Assembly: GCF_001646785.1 (NCBI RefSeq)
Contig: NZ_LRRH01000080.1
Span: 1 to 58,802, forward strand
Origin: Rhodococcus phenolicus
GTDB taxonomy: Bacteria > Actinomycetota > Actinomycetes > Mycobacteriales > Mycobacteriaceae
DNA: 58,802 bases
Reading direction: 5' to 3'
This document shows, piece by piece, positions 32,938 through 42,613 of this stretch; the first letter of the stretch is position 1; each line of letters opens with the position of its first letter. The notes below the pieces were generated by a model, which saw only the letters and a list, made by a program, of their open reading frames with translations, was not told the DNA's origin and made no database searches. The translations under genes and the position numbers were made by a program.

Positions 32938-34442
32938 CCGTTCTGCCGACCGAATCGACGGTCACCGTGCGGCACAGCGCCGACTTTCTTGCGGGCCCGC
33001 CGAAGAAGCTGCTGATCGACGGGGCGTGGATCGCTGGCGGGGGACCGGAGTTCGTCTCCCTCGACCCGGCCACCGGCGCCGAGCTGGCCGTGCTGTCGTC
33101 GGCGGCCGAGGCCGACGTCGACGCGGCGGTCGCCGCGGCCCGCGCCGCGCTGCACGGCAGCTGGGCGGCGTGCACGCCCAGTGCACGCGCCCGGATCCTG
33201 TGGCGGGTGGCAGAACTGATCGACGCGCGCATCGACGAACTCGCCGAACTCGAAACTCTCGATCAGGGGAAGGCCTGGGCCACCTCGCGATTCGCGGAGA
33301 TTCCTTCGGCCGCCGAACAGTTCCGGTACTACGCCGGGTGGGCCACGAAGATCACCGGCACCACCGTGTCCCCGTCGATCACGTATCAGCCCGCGGGCCG
33401 AAAGGTGCTCGCGCACACCGTCCGCGAGCCCGTCGGGGTGGTCGCGGCGATCGTCCCGTGGAACTCCCCGCTGCTCATGGCGGCGATGAAACTCGCACCC
33501 GCCCTGGCCGCAGGCTGCACGGTCGTGCTCAAGCCTGCCGAGGACACATCGCTGACCGCGCTGCGGTTCGGGGAACTGCTCGCCGAGGCGGGGATGCCGG
33601 CGGGCGTCGTGAACATCCTCACCGGCGGCGGCACCGTCGGAGAGCTGCTGTCCCTGCACCGCGACGTCGACAAGGTGACGTTCACCGGCTCCACCGGCGT
33701 CGGCAGGAAGCTCACCGCCGCCGCGGGTGCGAGCAACCTCAAGCGGCTCACCCTGGAGCTGGGCGGCAAGTCGCCGGTGGTCGTGCTCGGCGACGCCGAT
33801 CTCACCGAGACGATTCCCGGTGTGGCCCGGGGTATCTTCGCGAACTGCGGGCAGGTGTGCGTATCGGGATCGCGGGTCTACGCGGCACGATCGGTGTACG
33901 AGCAGCTCGTCGACGGGCTTGCGACGGTGGCCGGGGAGATGCGGCTCGGACACGGACTCGATCCCGACGCCGATCTGGGTCCGCTGGTGAGCCTGCGGCA
34001 CCGTGATCGTGTCGCGGCGTACGTGGACGAGGGGGTACACGGCGGGGTCACCGTCGTCACCGGTGGCCGTGCCGTCGGTGAGACCGGCAGCTTCTACGAG
34101 CCGACCGTCGTGGTCGACGCGGCAGCCGATCTGCGGATGATGCGGGAGGAGATCTTCGGACCCGTCGTCGCCGTCACGCCGTTCGACGATCTCGACGAGG
34201 TGATCGATGTCGCCAACGACACGGAATACGGTCTCGCCGCGAGTGTGTGGACGCGGGATCTGTCGACGGCGCACCGGGTCGCCGGACGGATCCGGGCCGG
34301 CACCGTGTGGATCAATTGCCACTCGTACTTCTCGCCGGAACTGGTCAAGGGCGGCCACAAGCAGTCCGGGTGGGGTTACGAGAACGGAGCTGCGGGGCTG
34401 GACAACTACCTCGAGAACAAGACGGTGTGCATGACGGTGTGA
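32934..34442 (+). CDS. aldehyde dehydrogenase
   Basis: This 502-residue NAD(P)-dependent aldehyde dehydrogenase has the catalytic Cys309 in NCGQVCVSGSR and the general-base Glu in LELGGKSPVVV, with VPWNSPLLMAAMKLAPALAAG in the cofactor domain. The start overlaps the oxygenase stop (ATGA). It is last in the operon, before a strong terminator. Likely substrates are the aldehyde from the TPP decarboxylase or the GMC enzyme; formaldehyde from demethylation is less likely, since formaldehyde dehydrogenases are usually of other families. Confidence 0.92.
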   Translation: MTVLPTESTVTVRHSADFLAGPPKKLLIDGAWIAGGGPEFVSLDPATGAELAVLSSAAEADVDAAVAAARAALHGSWAACTPSARARILWRVAELIDARIDELAELETLDQGKAWATSRFAEIPSAAEQFRYYAGWATKITGTTVSPSITYQPAGRKVLAHTVREPVGVVAAIVPWNSPLLMAAMKLAPALAAGCTVVLKPAEDTSLTALRFGELLAEAGMPAGVVNILTGGGTVGELLSLHRDVDKVTFTGSTGVGRKLTAAAGASNLKRLTLELGGKSPVVVLGDADLTETIPGVARGIFANCGQVCVSGSRVYAARSVYEQLVDGLATVAGEMRLGHGLDPDADLGPLVSLRHRDRVAAYVDEGVHGGVTVVTGGRAVGETGSFYEPTVVVDAAADLRMMREEIFGPVVAVTPFDDLDEVIDVANDTEYGLAASVWTRDLSTAHRVAGRIRAGTVWINCHSYFSPELVKGGHKQSGWGYENGAAGLDNYLENKTVCMTV

Positions 34443-34445
34443 CCC

Positions 34446-34490
34446 CGTGCCGGGGCGGAACGGAAGGTCGCACCTTCCTACCCCGGCACG
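34446..34490. terminator. bidirectional terminator between convergent operons
   Basis: An outer 10-pair perfect stem (CGTGCCGGGG at 34446-34455 with CCCCGGCACG at 34481-34490) encloses a second perfect stem GGAAGGT-CGC-ACCTTCC (34462-34478). It begins four bases after the aldehyde dehydrogenase stop and lies about 100 bases before the end of the convergent coxG gene. The strength suits termination of the long catabolic operon. Confidence 0.85.
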
Positions 34491-34592
34491 GTTCTCGAAG
34501 TGTCACCTTTGCTTCGAGGTAGTCGTGTGTCGCATCGAAGCGGCACAGCATGTACTCCCCGGCCGCCACCGCGCAGGTGGCGGCCGGAGACG

Positions 34593-35315
34593 TCAGTCGC
34601 GTGAGCCGAGGAGGCGCCGCACCAGCACGAGAACCAGAATCAGTACCGCGGCCGCGCCGACGGCGGGCCCGATGCGCTGGATCGCCGAACCCCGCGCGTA
34701 TTCCATGAGGTCGAGCGGCTCGGCCTCGGGGGTCGCGGTCGCGGCAGGTGTGGTGGCCGCGGGTGCGGGCGCGACCGCTTCGGGCGTCGCCGTGGGTGCC
34801 GCGGTGTCGGCGGCAGGAGCGGCAGAGGAAGGCGCTGCCGCGCTCTCGGTGGCCGGAGCGGTTTCCTCGGCCGCCGGGCCGAGCTTCTTCGACAGGCACG
34901 ACGCGAACTGCTCGATGATCTTGCCGCCGACGTCGGAAATCATGCCGCGGCCGAACTGGGCGGGCTTGCCCGTGATGGCCAGGTCCGTCGTCACCGCACC
35001 ATCCGTGTTCTCGCCGTTCTCGGTGAGGGTGATGGTGATGGTCGCGTCGACCGTGCCGTTGCCGCGGGAGTCCTTCGCCTTGGCCAGGAGCACGACCTTC
35101 CGTGCGGCCTCGTCCTTCTCCACGTACTCCCCGGTGCCCTTGTAGGTCAGGGCGACAGGGCCGATCTTCACCTTCACGGTGCCGGTGAACGTGTCACCGT
35201 CGACACCGGTGAGGGTCGCGCCCGGCATGCACGGCGCAACCTTCTCCGGATCGAGCACCGCCGACCACACCTCGTCGATCGGGGCGGGCACGGACAGTTG
35301 GTGTTCCAGTTGCAT
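34593..35315 (-). CDS. coxG: CoxG-like SRPBCC membrane protein
   Basis: This 240-residue protein begins with an SRPBCC/CoxG domain (MQLEHQLSVPAPIDEVWSAVLDPEKVAPCMPG, residues 1-150), followed by an Ala/Pro/Thr-rich linker (about 155-208) and a C-terminal transmembrane helix (VGAAAVLILVLVLVRRLL). In Oligotropha CoxG anchors CO dehydrogenase to the membrane, recently linked to quinone binding. It lies 18 bases after the FAD subunit gene as the last member of the operon. Confidence 0.85.
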   Translation of the reverse strand: MQLEHQLSVPAPIDEVWSAVLDPEKVAPCMPGATLTGVDGDTFTGTVKVKIGPVALTYKGTGEYVEKDEAARKVVLLAKAKDSRGNGTVDATITITLTENGENTDGAVTTDLAITGKPAQFGRGMISDVGGKIIEQFASCLSKKLGPAAEETAPATESAAAPSSAAPAADTAAPTATPEAVAPAPAATTPAATATPEAEPLDLMEYARGSAIQRIGPAVGAAAVLILVLVLVRRLLGSRD

Positions 35316-35333
35316 GGTCGATCCCCCTAGATG

Positions 35334-36188
35334 TCAAAGCCCGGCTACGGTCGTCACGGCTCGGCGCGTGAGGACCCGGGCGAGATGCGTGCGGTACTCG
35401 ATATCCGCGTTGCCGTCGCCGATCGGGCTGGTGCCCTCGGCGGCGTGCTCGGCGGCCTTTCGGATCGTATCCGCGTCAGCGGGGCGACCGGCAAGTAGCT
35501 GCTCGACGCCGTGCGCCCGGACCGGGACCGACGCCATGTTCGTCAGCGCGATCCGCGCCTGTGTGATCGTGCCGTTCTCGACAGCGACGGTCGCCGCGAC
35601 CCCGACGATCGACCACGCGTGCGCGACCCGGTTGAACTTCTCGTAGTGCGCCGCCCAGCCGGTGTGTTTCGGGATCCGGATCTCGGCGAGGATCTCGTCG
35701 GCGGCCAGCGCCGTGGTGAAGTAGTCCTCGAAGAAGTCGGCGGCCGGGATGCTGCGGCGCCCGGACGGACCGACGGCGACGAACGTGCCGTCCAACGCCA
35801 GCACCGACGCTCCCATGTCGCCGGCGGGGTCGGCGTGCACGAGCGCGCCGCCCAGTGTGCCGCGATGCCGGATCTGCGGGTCGGCGACCGTCGAGGCGGC
35901 CTCGGCGAGCAGGCGGGCGTGCTCGCCGATCGACGGGTCGTGCATCACGTCGTGATGGGTGGTCATCGCACCGATCACGAGTTCGTCGCCGTCGACACGG
36001 ACGCCGCTGAGCTCCGGAACGCGTCCGAGATCGACGAGCACCGTCGGCGCCGCGAGCCGCAACCGCAGCACCGGCATCAGACTCTGGCCGCCGGCAATGA
36101 CCTTCGCGTCCTCACCGGCGGAGGACAGCGCGGTGACGGCCTCGTCGAGACTCGCCGGGGCGACGTAGTCGAACGTGGACGGAATCAT
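35334..36188 (-). CDS. coxM: CO dehydrogenase-type FAD-binding medium subunit
   Basis: This 284-residue FAD subunit of a molybdenum hydroxylase has the motifs VIAGGQSLMPVLRLRLA and RGTLGGALVHADPAGD, and the FDYVAPASLDEAVTAL start typical of CoxM. The ATG at 36186-36188 overlaps the stop of the large subunit gene (ATGA). It takes electrons from the Fe-S subunit and passes them to the membrane chain. Confidence 0.9.
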   Translation of the reverse strand: MIPSTFDYVAPASLDEAVTALSSAGEDAKVIAGGQSLMPVLRLRLAAPTVLVDLGRVPELSGVRVDGDELVIGAMTTHHDVMHDPSIGEHARLLAEAASTVADPQIRHRGTLGGALVHADPAGDMGASVLALDGTFVAVGPSGRRSIPAADFFEDYFTTALAADEILAEIRIPKHTGWAAHYEKFNRVAHAWSIVGVAATVAVENGTITQARIALTNMASVPVRAHGVEQLLAGRPADADTIRKAAEHAAEGTSPIGDGNADIEYRTHLARVLTRRAVTTVAGL

Positions 36189-38581
36189 CGGGAACCTTCC
36201 TGAGCGGATTCGATCGCGTGCCACACCCGCATCGGTGTGCACGGCATGTCGATGTCGCGGACACCGAAGTGGCGCACCGCATCCAGCACCGAATTGACCA
36301 CCGCCGGTGTCGAGGCGATCGTGCCCGCCTCACCCACACCCTTCACGCCGAGCGGGTTGCCTGTAGCAGGGGTTTCGGTGCGGCCGGTGGTGAACGAGGG
36401 CAGATCCGCGGACGACGGCAGCAGATACTCCGCGAACGATCCGCTGAGCAGTGTGCCCGTCTCGTCGTGCACCGCCTCCTCGTACAGAGCCTGAGCGATG
36501 CCCTGCGCGAGCCCACCGTGCACCTGACCGTCGACGATCAGCGGATTCACGACGTGACCGATGTCGTCGACACACACGTACTTCCGGATCTTCACCCCAC
36601 CGGTCTCGGTGTCGACCTCCACCGCCGACAGGTGGGTGCCGTGCGGGTACGAGAAGTTGTCCGGGTCGTAGGTGGCTTCCGAATCGAGATTCGGTTCGAT
36701 CCCGTCGGGCAGGTCGTGCGCCGCGAACACCGCGAGCGCCACGTCGGTCAGGGCAACCGCCTTCTGCGTGCCCGCCACCCGGAACCGGCCGTCGGAGAAC
36801 TCGAGATCGTCCTCGGCGCATTCGAGTAGGTGCGCGGCGATGGGGCGGGCCTTGGCGACGACCTTCTCGGCGGCCGCGACGACCGCGATGCCGCCGACCG
36901 CCAGCGACCGGGACCCGTACGTGTCCAGACCCCGCGGTGACGACTGCGTGTCGCCGTGCAGCACCTCGATGTCGTCGAACGGAATGCCGAGCCGGTCCGC
37001 GACGATCTGGCTGAACGCCGTCTCGTGACCCTGGCCGTGCGACGACGCCCCGGTGACCACCTCGACCTTGCCCGTGGGCAGCATCCGGATCGACGCGTGC
37101 TCCCAGCCACCGGCGCCGTAGGACAGGGATCCGAGCACGCGCGACGGGGCGAGCCCGCACATCTCGGTGAACGTCGACACCCCGATCCCGAGTTGCACCG
37201 GATCGTTGCGTTCGCGCCGCTCCGCCTGCTCACGTCGCAGCCCGTCGTAATCGAACAGTTCCTTCGCCTGCTCGGTCGCGGCCTCGTAGTTCCCCGAGTC
37301 GTAGGTCAGGCCGGCGACCGTGGCGAACGGGAACTCGTCGTGGCGGATCCAGTTCTTCGCGCGGAGCTCGAGCGGGTCCATCGACAGTTCCGCGGCGAGT
37401 TCGTCCATGATCCGTTCGATCGCGAACGTCGCCTCCGGCCGGCCGGCGCCGCGATAGGCATCGGTGGGCACCTTCGTGGTGAACACGTTGGTGCACTTGA
37501 AGTGATACGCGCCGAACTTGTAGATGCCGTTGAACATGAATGCACCCAGGATCGGCACACCCGGCGTCACCAGACGCAGGTACGCGCCCATGTCGGCGAG
37601 CAGTTCCACCTTCAGTCCGGTCACCGTGCCGTCGCGGCGCGCGGCCAGGGTGAGCTTCTGGATCTGGTCGCGACCGTGGTGGGCGGCCGCCATCGACTCA
37701 CTGCGCGACTCGGTGTACTTCGCGGGCTTGCCGAGCCGCCGCGCCACCAGCAGCGTCACGACTTCTTCCGGGGTGACCTGCAGCTTGCCGCCGAACCCGC
37801 CGCCGACATCCGGTGCGATCACCCGCAGTTTGTGTTCGGGGATACCCAGACTCATCGCGAGCATCAGTTTGAGCACGTGCGGCACCTGCGTCGCCGACCA
37901 CATGGTGATCTGCGGACCGGTCGGGTCGACGACCGTCGACCGTGGCTCCATGAACGCGGGAATCAGCCGTTGCTGCCGGAACGTGCGCTCGACGACGACC
38001 TCCGCGTCGCGGATCGCGTCCTCCACGTTGCCGCCGGTACCGGCCTCCGCCGAATCGAACGTCCACGTGGCGCTGACGTTCGTGCCCAGATCCGGATGCA
38101 CAAGATCGCTGCCGTCGCGCGCGGCCGCGGCGAGATCGAGCACGACCGGCAGTTCGTCGTAGTCGACGTCGATGGCCTCGAGTGCGTCGTGCGCCTCGTA
38201 CGCGCTGCGTGCCGCGACCACTGCGACAGCCTCGCCCGCGAAGTGCACCGTGTCCACCGCCAGCGCGGGTGCGGGCGGCGTTTTCATGTCGGGGGTGATC
38301 GGCCACGCACACGGCAGGCTGCCCTGTTCCTCGGCCAGATCGGCACCGGTGTAGACGGCCAGCACGCCGGGCATCTTCCGGGCCTCGGTGACGTCGATGC
38401 CGGTGATGCGGGCGTGCGCGAGCGGGCTGCGCAGTATCGCCAGGTGCACCATGCCGGGCAGCACCAGGTTGTCGGTCCACCTCGTGCGGCCGGTCAGGAG
38501 GTGCTCGTCCTCCTTGCGGGTCCGGGCCTTGCCGATCTCCGGTTCCGGAACGGCGGTGCCGGGGTCGGTGACGCTGGTCAT
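36185..38581 (-). CDS. coxL: CO dehydrogenase-type molybdopterin large subunit, form II
   Basis: This 798-residue protein is the molybdenum-binding subunit of an aerobic CO dehydrogenase-type hydroxylase. The active-site loop is [11 protein letters not shown]. That AYRGAGR signature marks form II (putative) enzymes; proven form I CO dehydrogenases have AYXCSFR with the copper-binding cysteine. The C-terminal [15 protein letters not shown] carries the catalytic Glu. The real substrate may therefore be a heterocycle or aldehyde rather than CO. Both ends overlap neighbours (ATGA), and the genes run coxS-coxL-coxM-coxG after the maturation genes. Confidence 0.9.
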   Translation of the reverse strand: MTSVTDPGTAVPEPEIGKARTRKEDEHLLTGRTRWTDNLVLPGMVHLAILRSPLAHARITGIDVTEARKMPGVLAVYTGADLAEEQGSLPCAWPITPDMKTPPAPALAVDTVHFAGEAVAVVAARSAYEAHDALEAIDVDYDELPVVLDLAAAARDGSDLVHPDLGTNVSATWTFDSAEAGTGGNVEDAIRDAEVVVERTFRQQRLIPAFMEPRSTVVDPTGPQITMWSATQVPHVLKLMLAMSLGIPEHKLRVIAPDVGGGFGGKLQVTPEEVVTLLVARRLGKPAKYTESRSESMAAAHHGRDQIQKLTLAARRDGTVTGLKVELLADMGAYLRLVTPGVPILGAFMFNGIYKFGAYHFKCTNVFTTKVPTDAYRGAGRPEATFAIERIMDELAAELSMDPLELRAKNWIRHDEFPFATVAGLTYDSGNYEAATEQAKELFDYDGLRREQAERRERNDPVQLGIGVSTFTEMCGLAPSRVLGSLSYGAGGWEHASIRMLPTGKVEVVTGASSHGQGHETAFSQIVADRLGIPFDDIEVLHGDTQSSPRGLDTYGSRSLAVGGIAVVAAAEKVVAKARPIAAHLLECAEDDLEFSDGRFRVAGTQKAVALTDVALAVFAAHDLPDGIEPNLDSEATYDPDNFSYPHGTHLSAVEVDTETGGVKIRKYVCVDDIGHVVNPLIVDGQVHGGLAQGIAQALYEEAVHDETGTLLSGSFAEYLLPSSADLPSFTTGRTETPATGNPLGVKGVGEAGTIASTPAVVNSVLDAVRHFGVRDIDMPCTPMRVWHAIESAQEGSR

Positions 38582-39069
38582 CGTCCACCTCCCGCGGTTG
38601 CGTCGGTGTCACGCAGTCGCCGCGCGGCGTCCTGCGCGGCGGCGACGATGTTCTGGTATCCGGTGCAGCGGCACAGATTTCCTTCGAGACCGAACCGGAC
38701 CTGTTGTTCGTCGGGATCCGGGTTCTCGCCGAGCAGATCGAGGGTCGACATGATCATGCCGGGGGTGCAGTAACCGCACTGCAGGGCGTGATTGTCGTGG
38801 AACGCCTGCTGCACGGGGTGCAGCGAGCCGTCGGTCGCGAGACCTTCGACGGTGGTGACCTCGCTGCCGTCGGCCTGCACGGCCAGCACCGAGCAGGATT
38901 TGACGCTGCGTCCGTTCAGATGGACGGTGCACGCGCCGCAGTTGCTGGTGTCGCAACCGACGACCGTGCCGACCTTGCCGAGGCGGTCGCGGAGATAGTG
39001 GACCAGCAGCAGACGCGGTTCGACCTCGTCCGTATAGCTGGTGCCGTCGACGGTGACAGTGATGCGCAT
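38578..39069 (-). CDS. coxS: CO dehydrogenase-type [2Fe-2S] small subunit
   Basis: This 163-residue protein holds two [2Fe-2S] clusters: a plant-ferredoxin-like one ([22 protein letters not shown]) and the helical one ([10 protein letters not shown] ... GNLCRCTGY). I start it at ATG 39067-39069, preceded by GGGAGGCTCG; the frame is open for nine more codons. It transfers electrons from the Mo centre of CoxL to FAD of CoxM and overlaps coxL by ATGA. A 117-base gap separates it from the xdhC-like gene. Confidence 0.92.
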   Translation of the reverse strand: MRITVTVDGTSYTDEVEPRLLLVHYLRDRLGKVGTVVGCDTSNCGACTVHLNGRSVKSCSVLAVQADGSEVTTVEGLATDGSLHPVQQAFHDNHALQCGYCTPGMIMSTLDLLGENPDPDEQQVRFGLEGNLCRCTGYQNIVAAAQDAARRLRDTDATAGGGR

Positions 39070-39186
39070 CGAGCCTCCCGTGCCGGTGCATCCCAATTCG
39101 GATGACTGACTTCAGATGACTGACACTGTGCTCCACGGACACCCCCGGAATGGCCGGAATCGCGGAATCACCGGCAGCGCAGGGGC

Positions 39187-40329
39187 TCAGCCGTGCTGCG
39201 CCGGCGGCGCACCCTCGTGCCCGTGGATCGGGCCCTCGGTGCGGGCGAGTCGTTCCCCGCCGCCTCCCCAGCGCAGCGCGATGATCTCCGCGGCGATGGA
39301 CACCGCCGTCTCCTCGGGCGTCCGGGCCCCCAGGTCCAGGCCGATCGGTGACGACAGGCGCGCGAGGTCGGTCTCGCCGACCCCGGCCTCCCGCAGCCGG
39401 GCGAGCCGGTCGTCGTGCGTGCGCCGCGAGCCCATCGCCCCCACGTACGCCAGGTCCATGCGCAACGCGACCTCGAGCAATGGCACGTCGAACTTCGGGT
39501 CGTGTGTCAGCACCGCGACGACCGTGCGGCCGTCGACCCGTCCGGCCTCGGCCTCGGCCGCGAGATAGCGGTGCGGCCAGTCCACGATCACCTCGTCGGC
39601 GGCGGGGAAGCGGGCCGCGGTCGCGAACACGCCGCGGGCGTCGCACACCGTCACCCGGTATCCGAGGAACGACCCCAGCTTCGCCATCGCCGCCGCGAAG
39701 TCGATGGCGCCGAACACCAGCATCCGCGGGGGCGGCTGGAAGACGTTGACGAACACCGACATTCCCTCACCGCGGCGCTGCCCGTCCGGTCCGTAGTGCA
39801 ACGTGCCGGAGCGGCCCACGTCCAGCAGACCGCGGGCGTCGTCGGTGACGGCCTCGTTCATGCGGTCGGATCCGAGCGCACCGTCGGCGCGGTCCGGCCA
39901 CACCACCACGCGGCGGCCGAGAGTCGCGGTGTCGGGATGTTCGGTGACGGTCGCGACGGCCACCGGCTCGCCCGCGCGCACCGAGTCCACGAGCGCGCCG
40001 AACGCGGGGAAACTCGCCGCGTCGATCCGCTCGACGAACACGTCGATGATGCCGCCGCACGTCAACCCCACGGAGAACGCGTCGTCGTCGGACACGCCGT
40101 ACCGCTGCAGCACCGGGGTGCCGTCGCCGATGACGTCCTGCGCGAGTTCGTACACCGCACCCTCGACGCACCCGCCGGACACACTGCCGGTGACGGTGCC
40201 GTCCGGGGCCACCAGCATCGACGCTCCCGGCCCGCGCGGAGCCGACCGGAAGGTCGACACGACGGTGCCGAGCGCGACGGGCTCGCCGTCCCGGTAGCGG
40301 CGGTCGAGCTCGTCGAGAACCTCACGCAC
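39187..40329 (-). CDS. xdhC: XdhC/CoxF-family molybdenum cofactor maturation protein
   Basis: This 380-residue protein belongs to the XdhC/CoxI family that protects and inserts the sulfurated molybdenum cofactor into hydroxylases. The N-terminal XdhC-CoxI domain shows VVSTFRSAPRGPGASMLVAPDG and GSVSGGCVEGAV; the C-terminal Rossmann-like domain shows RMLVFGAIDFAAAMAKLGSFLGY and AYVGAMGSRRT. The GTG start at 40327-40329 overlaps the preceding gene by eight bases. It probably serves the adjacent CoxSLM enzyme and perhaps the xanthine dehydrogenase at 15737, which has no XdhC of its own. Confidence 0.88.
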   Translation of the reverse strand: MREVLDELDRRYRDGEPVALGTVVSTFRSAPRGPGASMLVAPDGTVTGSVSGGCVEGAVYELAQDVIGDGTPVLQRYGVSDDDAFSVGLTCGGIIDVFVERIDAASFPAFGALVDSVRAGEPVAVATVTEHPDTATLGRRVVVWPDRADGALGSDRMNEAVTDDARGLLDVGRSGTLHYGPDGQRRGEGMSVFVNVFQPPPRMLVFGAIDFAAAMAKLGSFLGYRVTVCDARGVFATAARFPAADEVIVDWPHRYLAAEAEAGRVDGRTVVAVLTHDPKFDVPLLEVALRMDLAYVGAMGSRRTHDDRLARLREAGVGETDLARLSSPIGLDLGARTPEETAVSIAAEIIALRWGGGGERLARTEGPIHGHEGAPPAQHG

Positions 40330-41458
40330 GATGAACCTCCTCCAGCAGTTCCTGCAGCGTGGCCAGACTGTGGCCCGCGAGCAGGCGGTCGATGTACGGC
40401 AGTGCCGCCGAGATCCCGGATTGGACAGGCTGATAACCGTCGACACCGGCATGCGGATTAACCCACAGTACGGCGTGGGCGAGACGCCGCAACTGTGCCA
40501 TCTGCTCGGCCAGCAGCGTCGGGTCGCCGCGTTCCCAGCCGTCCGAGAACACGACGACGACGGCACCGCGTGCGAGACCGCGCCGGCCCCATCGATCCAG
40601 GAAGGCCCGTAGCGTTTCCCCCAGCCTGGTCCCGCCGGCCCAGTCGGGCACGGCGCGACCGGCACCGCCGAGCGCGATCTCGGGGTCGCGTGCCCGCAGC
40701 GCCCGGGAGAGCCGGGTGAGCCGGGTACCAAGCGAGAACACTTCGGTGCCGGACGGGTTCGCCCGGGTGACGACGTGCGCGAACCGCAGGAGGGCGTCGG
40801 CGTACGGGCTCATCGATCCGGACACGTCGACGAGCAGCACGACGCGACGCGGGCGGGTGGTCTTGCGGTGGTGGCTCGGCCGCACGGGTTCGCCGCCGGC
40901 GGCGAGCATCGCGCGCAGGGTGCGGCGCGGGTCTACCGGTCCTCGCCGCGACGGCCGCACCCGCAACGCCGCGCGCAGCGGGGGGCGCGGACGCAACGTG
41001 GCGATGAGTTCGTCGAGGTGGGCGCGCTCGGCCGGGGTGAGCTCGGCGATGTCACGGTGCCGCAGTACCTCGGTCTCGTCCGCGGCGACCTGCAGCTCGG
41101 GTGCCGCCTCGTCCGAGCTCCGGGTGGCCGCTTCGGCGAGGGCGGCGATTCGCGAGTGCTTCGGTTGCGGTTCCGGCGTCGCCCCGGACCGGGCGGGAAC
41201 GCTTCCCCCGAACCAGCTTTCGAAGGCCAGATCGTAGCGGGCGAGGTCGTCGGGGTTGTGGCACAGCGTCGCGCGTCCGGCCCAGTACACGTGCGCCGGG
41301 TCGGCGAGATCGAGCCGGGTCACAGCCGTTGTGAACGCGGCGGTGGCGTCCGGGGTGACGGGCAGACCGGCCGCGGCGAGCGCGCGGGTGAAGCCGGTGA
41401 GGCCGACGAGTACTCCGCCGGGGGGCGAGGCGGTGTCCACGGTGGGGTCGGTGTCCAC
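40322..41458 (-). CDS. coxE: VWA domain protein, CoxE family
   Basis: This 378-residue protein has a C-terminal von Willebrand factor A domain with the metal-adhesion site VLLVDVSGSMS and a downstream GGTRLGETL threonine. The N-terminal half is charged and helical. In Oligotropha CoxD (AAA+) and CoxE (VWA) together build the [CuSMoO2] centre of CO dehydrogenase. It follows the MoxR-type gene after seven bases and overlaps xdhC. I take GTG 41456-41458 as start; a second GTG 18 bases on is possible because the sequence repeats GTGGACACCG. Confidence 0.87.
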   Translation of the reverse strand: MDTDPTVDTASPPGGVLVGLTGFTRALAAAGLPVTPDATAAFTTAVTRLDLADPAHVYWAGRATLCHNPDDLARYDLAFESWFGGSVPARSGATPEPQPKHSRIAALAEAATRSSDEAAPELQVAADETEVLRHRDIAELTPAERAHLDELIATLRPRPPLRAALRVRPSRRGPVDPRRTLRAMLAAGGEPVRPSHHRKTTRPRRVVLLVDVSGSMSPYADALLRFAHVVTRANPSGTEVFSLGTRLTRLSRALRARDPEIALGGAGRAVPDWAGGTRLGETLRAFLDRWGRRGLARGAVVVVFSDGWERGDPTLLAEQMAQLRRLAHAVLWVNPHAGVDGYQPVQSGISAALPYIDRLLAGHSLATLQELLEEVHRA

Positions 41459-41465
41459 GGTGGGT

Positions 41466-42359
41466 TCACCCCGCCAGCAGCCGGTCCAGGCCGGCGCGGG
41501 CGACCCGTTCGAGGTCCTCCCGATACTTGAGCACAGCGCCGAGGGTCGCCGCCGCGGTTGCCGCGTCCAGCACGGTGCGGTCGAGTTCGAGCAGGGCCCG
41601 CGCCCAGTCGAGCGTTTCGGCGACGCCGGGGGGTTTGAGCAGTTCCATCTCGCGCAGGGTGTGTACGGCACGGGTGACCTGCCGGGCGAGGGTCTCGTCG
41701 ATGCCGGGTATGCGCCGGCGCAGGATCGCGACCTCGCGTTCGAGGTCCGGGTGGTCGACCCACAGGTACAGGCAGCGCCGTTTGAGAGCGTCGTGGACTT
41801 CGCGGGTGCGGTTGGACGTGAGCACCACCAGCGGGGGTACGGTCGCGCGGATCTCGCCGAGTTCGGGGATGGTGACGGCGTTCTCGTCGAGCAGTTGCAG
41901 CAGGAATGCCTCGAACTCGTCGTCGGCGCGGTCGATCTCGTCGACGAGCAGTACGCACGGGGAGTCTGTGAGGGCACGCAGCAGCGGTCGCGCGAGGAGG
42001 AACCTCTCGGTGTAGAGCGAGCGTTCCGCGGCGTCGGCGTCGAGGGCTCCGGTCGATGCGGCTTCGAGGGTGCGCAGGTGCAGCAGCTGACGCGGGAAGT
42101 CCCAGTCGTAGAGGGCCTGCGCGGCGTCGATACCTTCGTGGCACTGCAGCCGGACGAGGGGCAGGGCGAGTGCTTCGGCGAGCGCCACCGCGAGGGATGT
42201 CTTGCCGGTGCCGGGTTCCCCCTCGCAGAAGAGTGGCCGGCCCATCCGCAGCGCGAGATACGCCGAGACGGCCAGGCCGTCGTCCGCGAGATAGCCGGTG
42301 CCGTCGAGTTTTTGCATCAGGTCGCCGGGGGAGTCGACCGCGTCTGCAGGTGCGCGCAT
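41466..42359 (-). CDS. coxD: MoxR/CoxD-type AAA+ ATPase
   Basis: This 297-residue AAA+ ATPase has Walker A GEPGTGKTS (about residues 47-55), Walker B CVLLVDEIDRADDEFE, and sensor 1 VVLTSNRTREV. MoxR proteins pair with VWA partners as metal-centre chaperones; CoxD is the member serving CO dehydrogenases. It is the first gene of the seven-gene minus-strand operon and is divergent from ahpC across 254 bases. Confidence 0.9.
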   Translation of the reverse strand: MRAPADAVDSPGDLMQKLDGTGYLADDGLAVSAYLALRMGRPLFCEGEPGTGKTSLAVALAEALALPLVRLQCHEGIDAAQALYDWDFPRQLLHLRTLEAASTGALDADAAERSLYTERFLLARPLLRALTDSPCVLLVDEIDRADDEFEAFLLQLLDENAVTIPELGEIRATVPPLVVLTSNRTREVHDALKRRCLYLWVDHPDLEREVAILRRRIPGIDETLARQVTRAVHTLREMELLKPPGVAETLDWARALLELDRTVLDAATAAATLGAVLKYREDLERVARAGLDRLLAG

Positions 42360-42541
42360 GCCGCGAGCCTAGGTGCGGCTCCGCCGCTGGTGTGCCTTTC
42401 CGGCGGTGGGACGCCCCAAAAGGCACACGGGCGCGTCAGCGCACCTTGTGTCGTCTGTCACATCGGAAAAAACGGACAACGCGGCTACCTGCGCGAACCA
42501 CCGTTTGATAGCTTTCCTTTATTGAACTTCTAGGAACAATC

Positions 42542-42574
42542 GATTGGCGCAATCAATCGGTGGACGTTAACGTC
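42542..42574. promoter_or_regulatory. dyads in the coxD/ahpC divergent promoter region
   Basis: Two dyads lie in the 254-base divergent region: GATTG-GCG-CAATC (42542-42554) and the perfect 12-base palindrome GACGTTAACGTC (42563-42574), which ends 39 bases before the ahpC start. Either may be an operator for peroxide-stress control of ahpCF. No OxyR gene is adjacent, unlike in mycobacteria. The rest of the gap is AT-richer promoter DNA. Confidence 0.45.
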
Positions 42575-42613
42575 GATAACTGTCAACCCCATCCAAAACG
42601 AATGAGGCTCTAC

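Noticed and set aside
34446-34490. Inverted repeats as insertion-sequence ends
   Set aside because: They form one compact nested hairpin between convergent genes with no transposase; a terminator explains them better.
36185-38581. Proven form I CO dehydrogenase
   Set aside because: The active-site loop is AYRGAGR, not AYXCSFR, so the copper ligand is missing.
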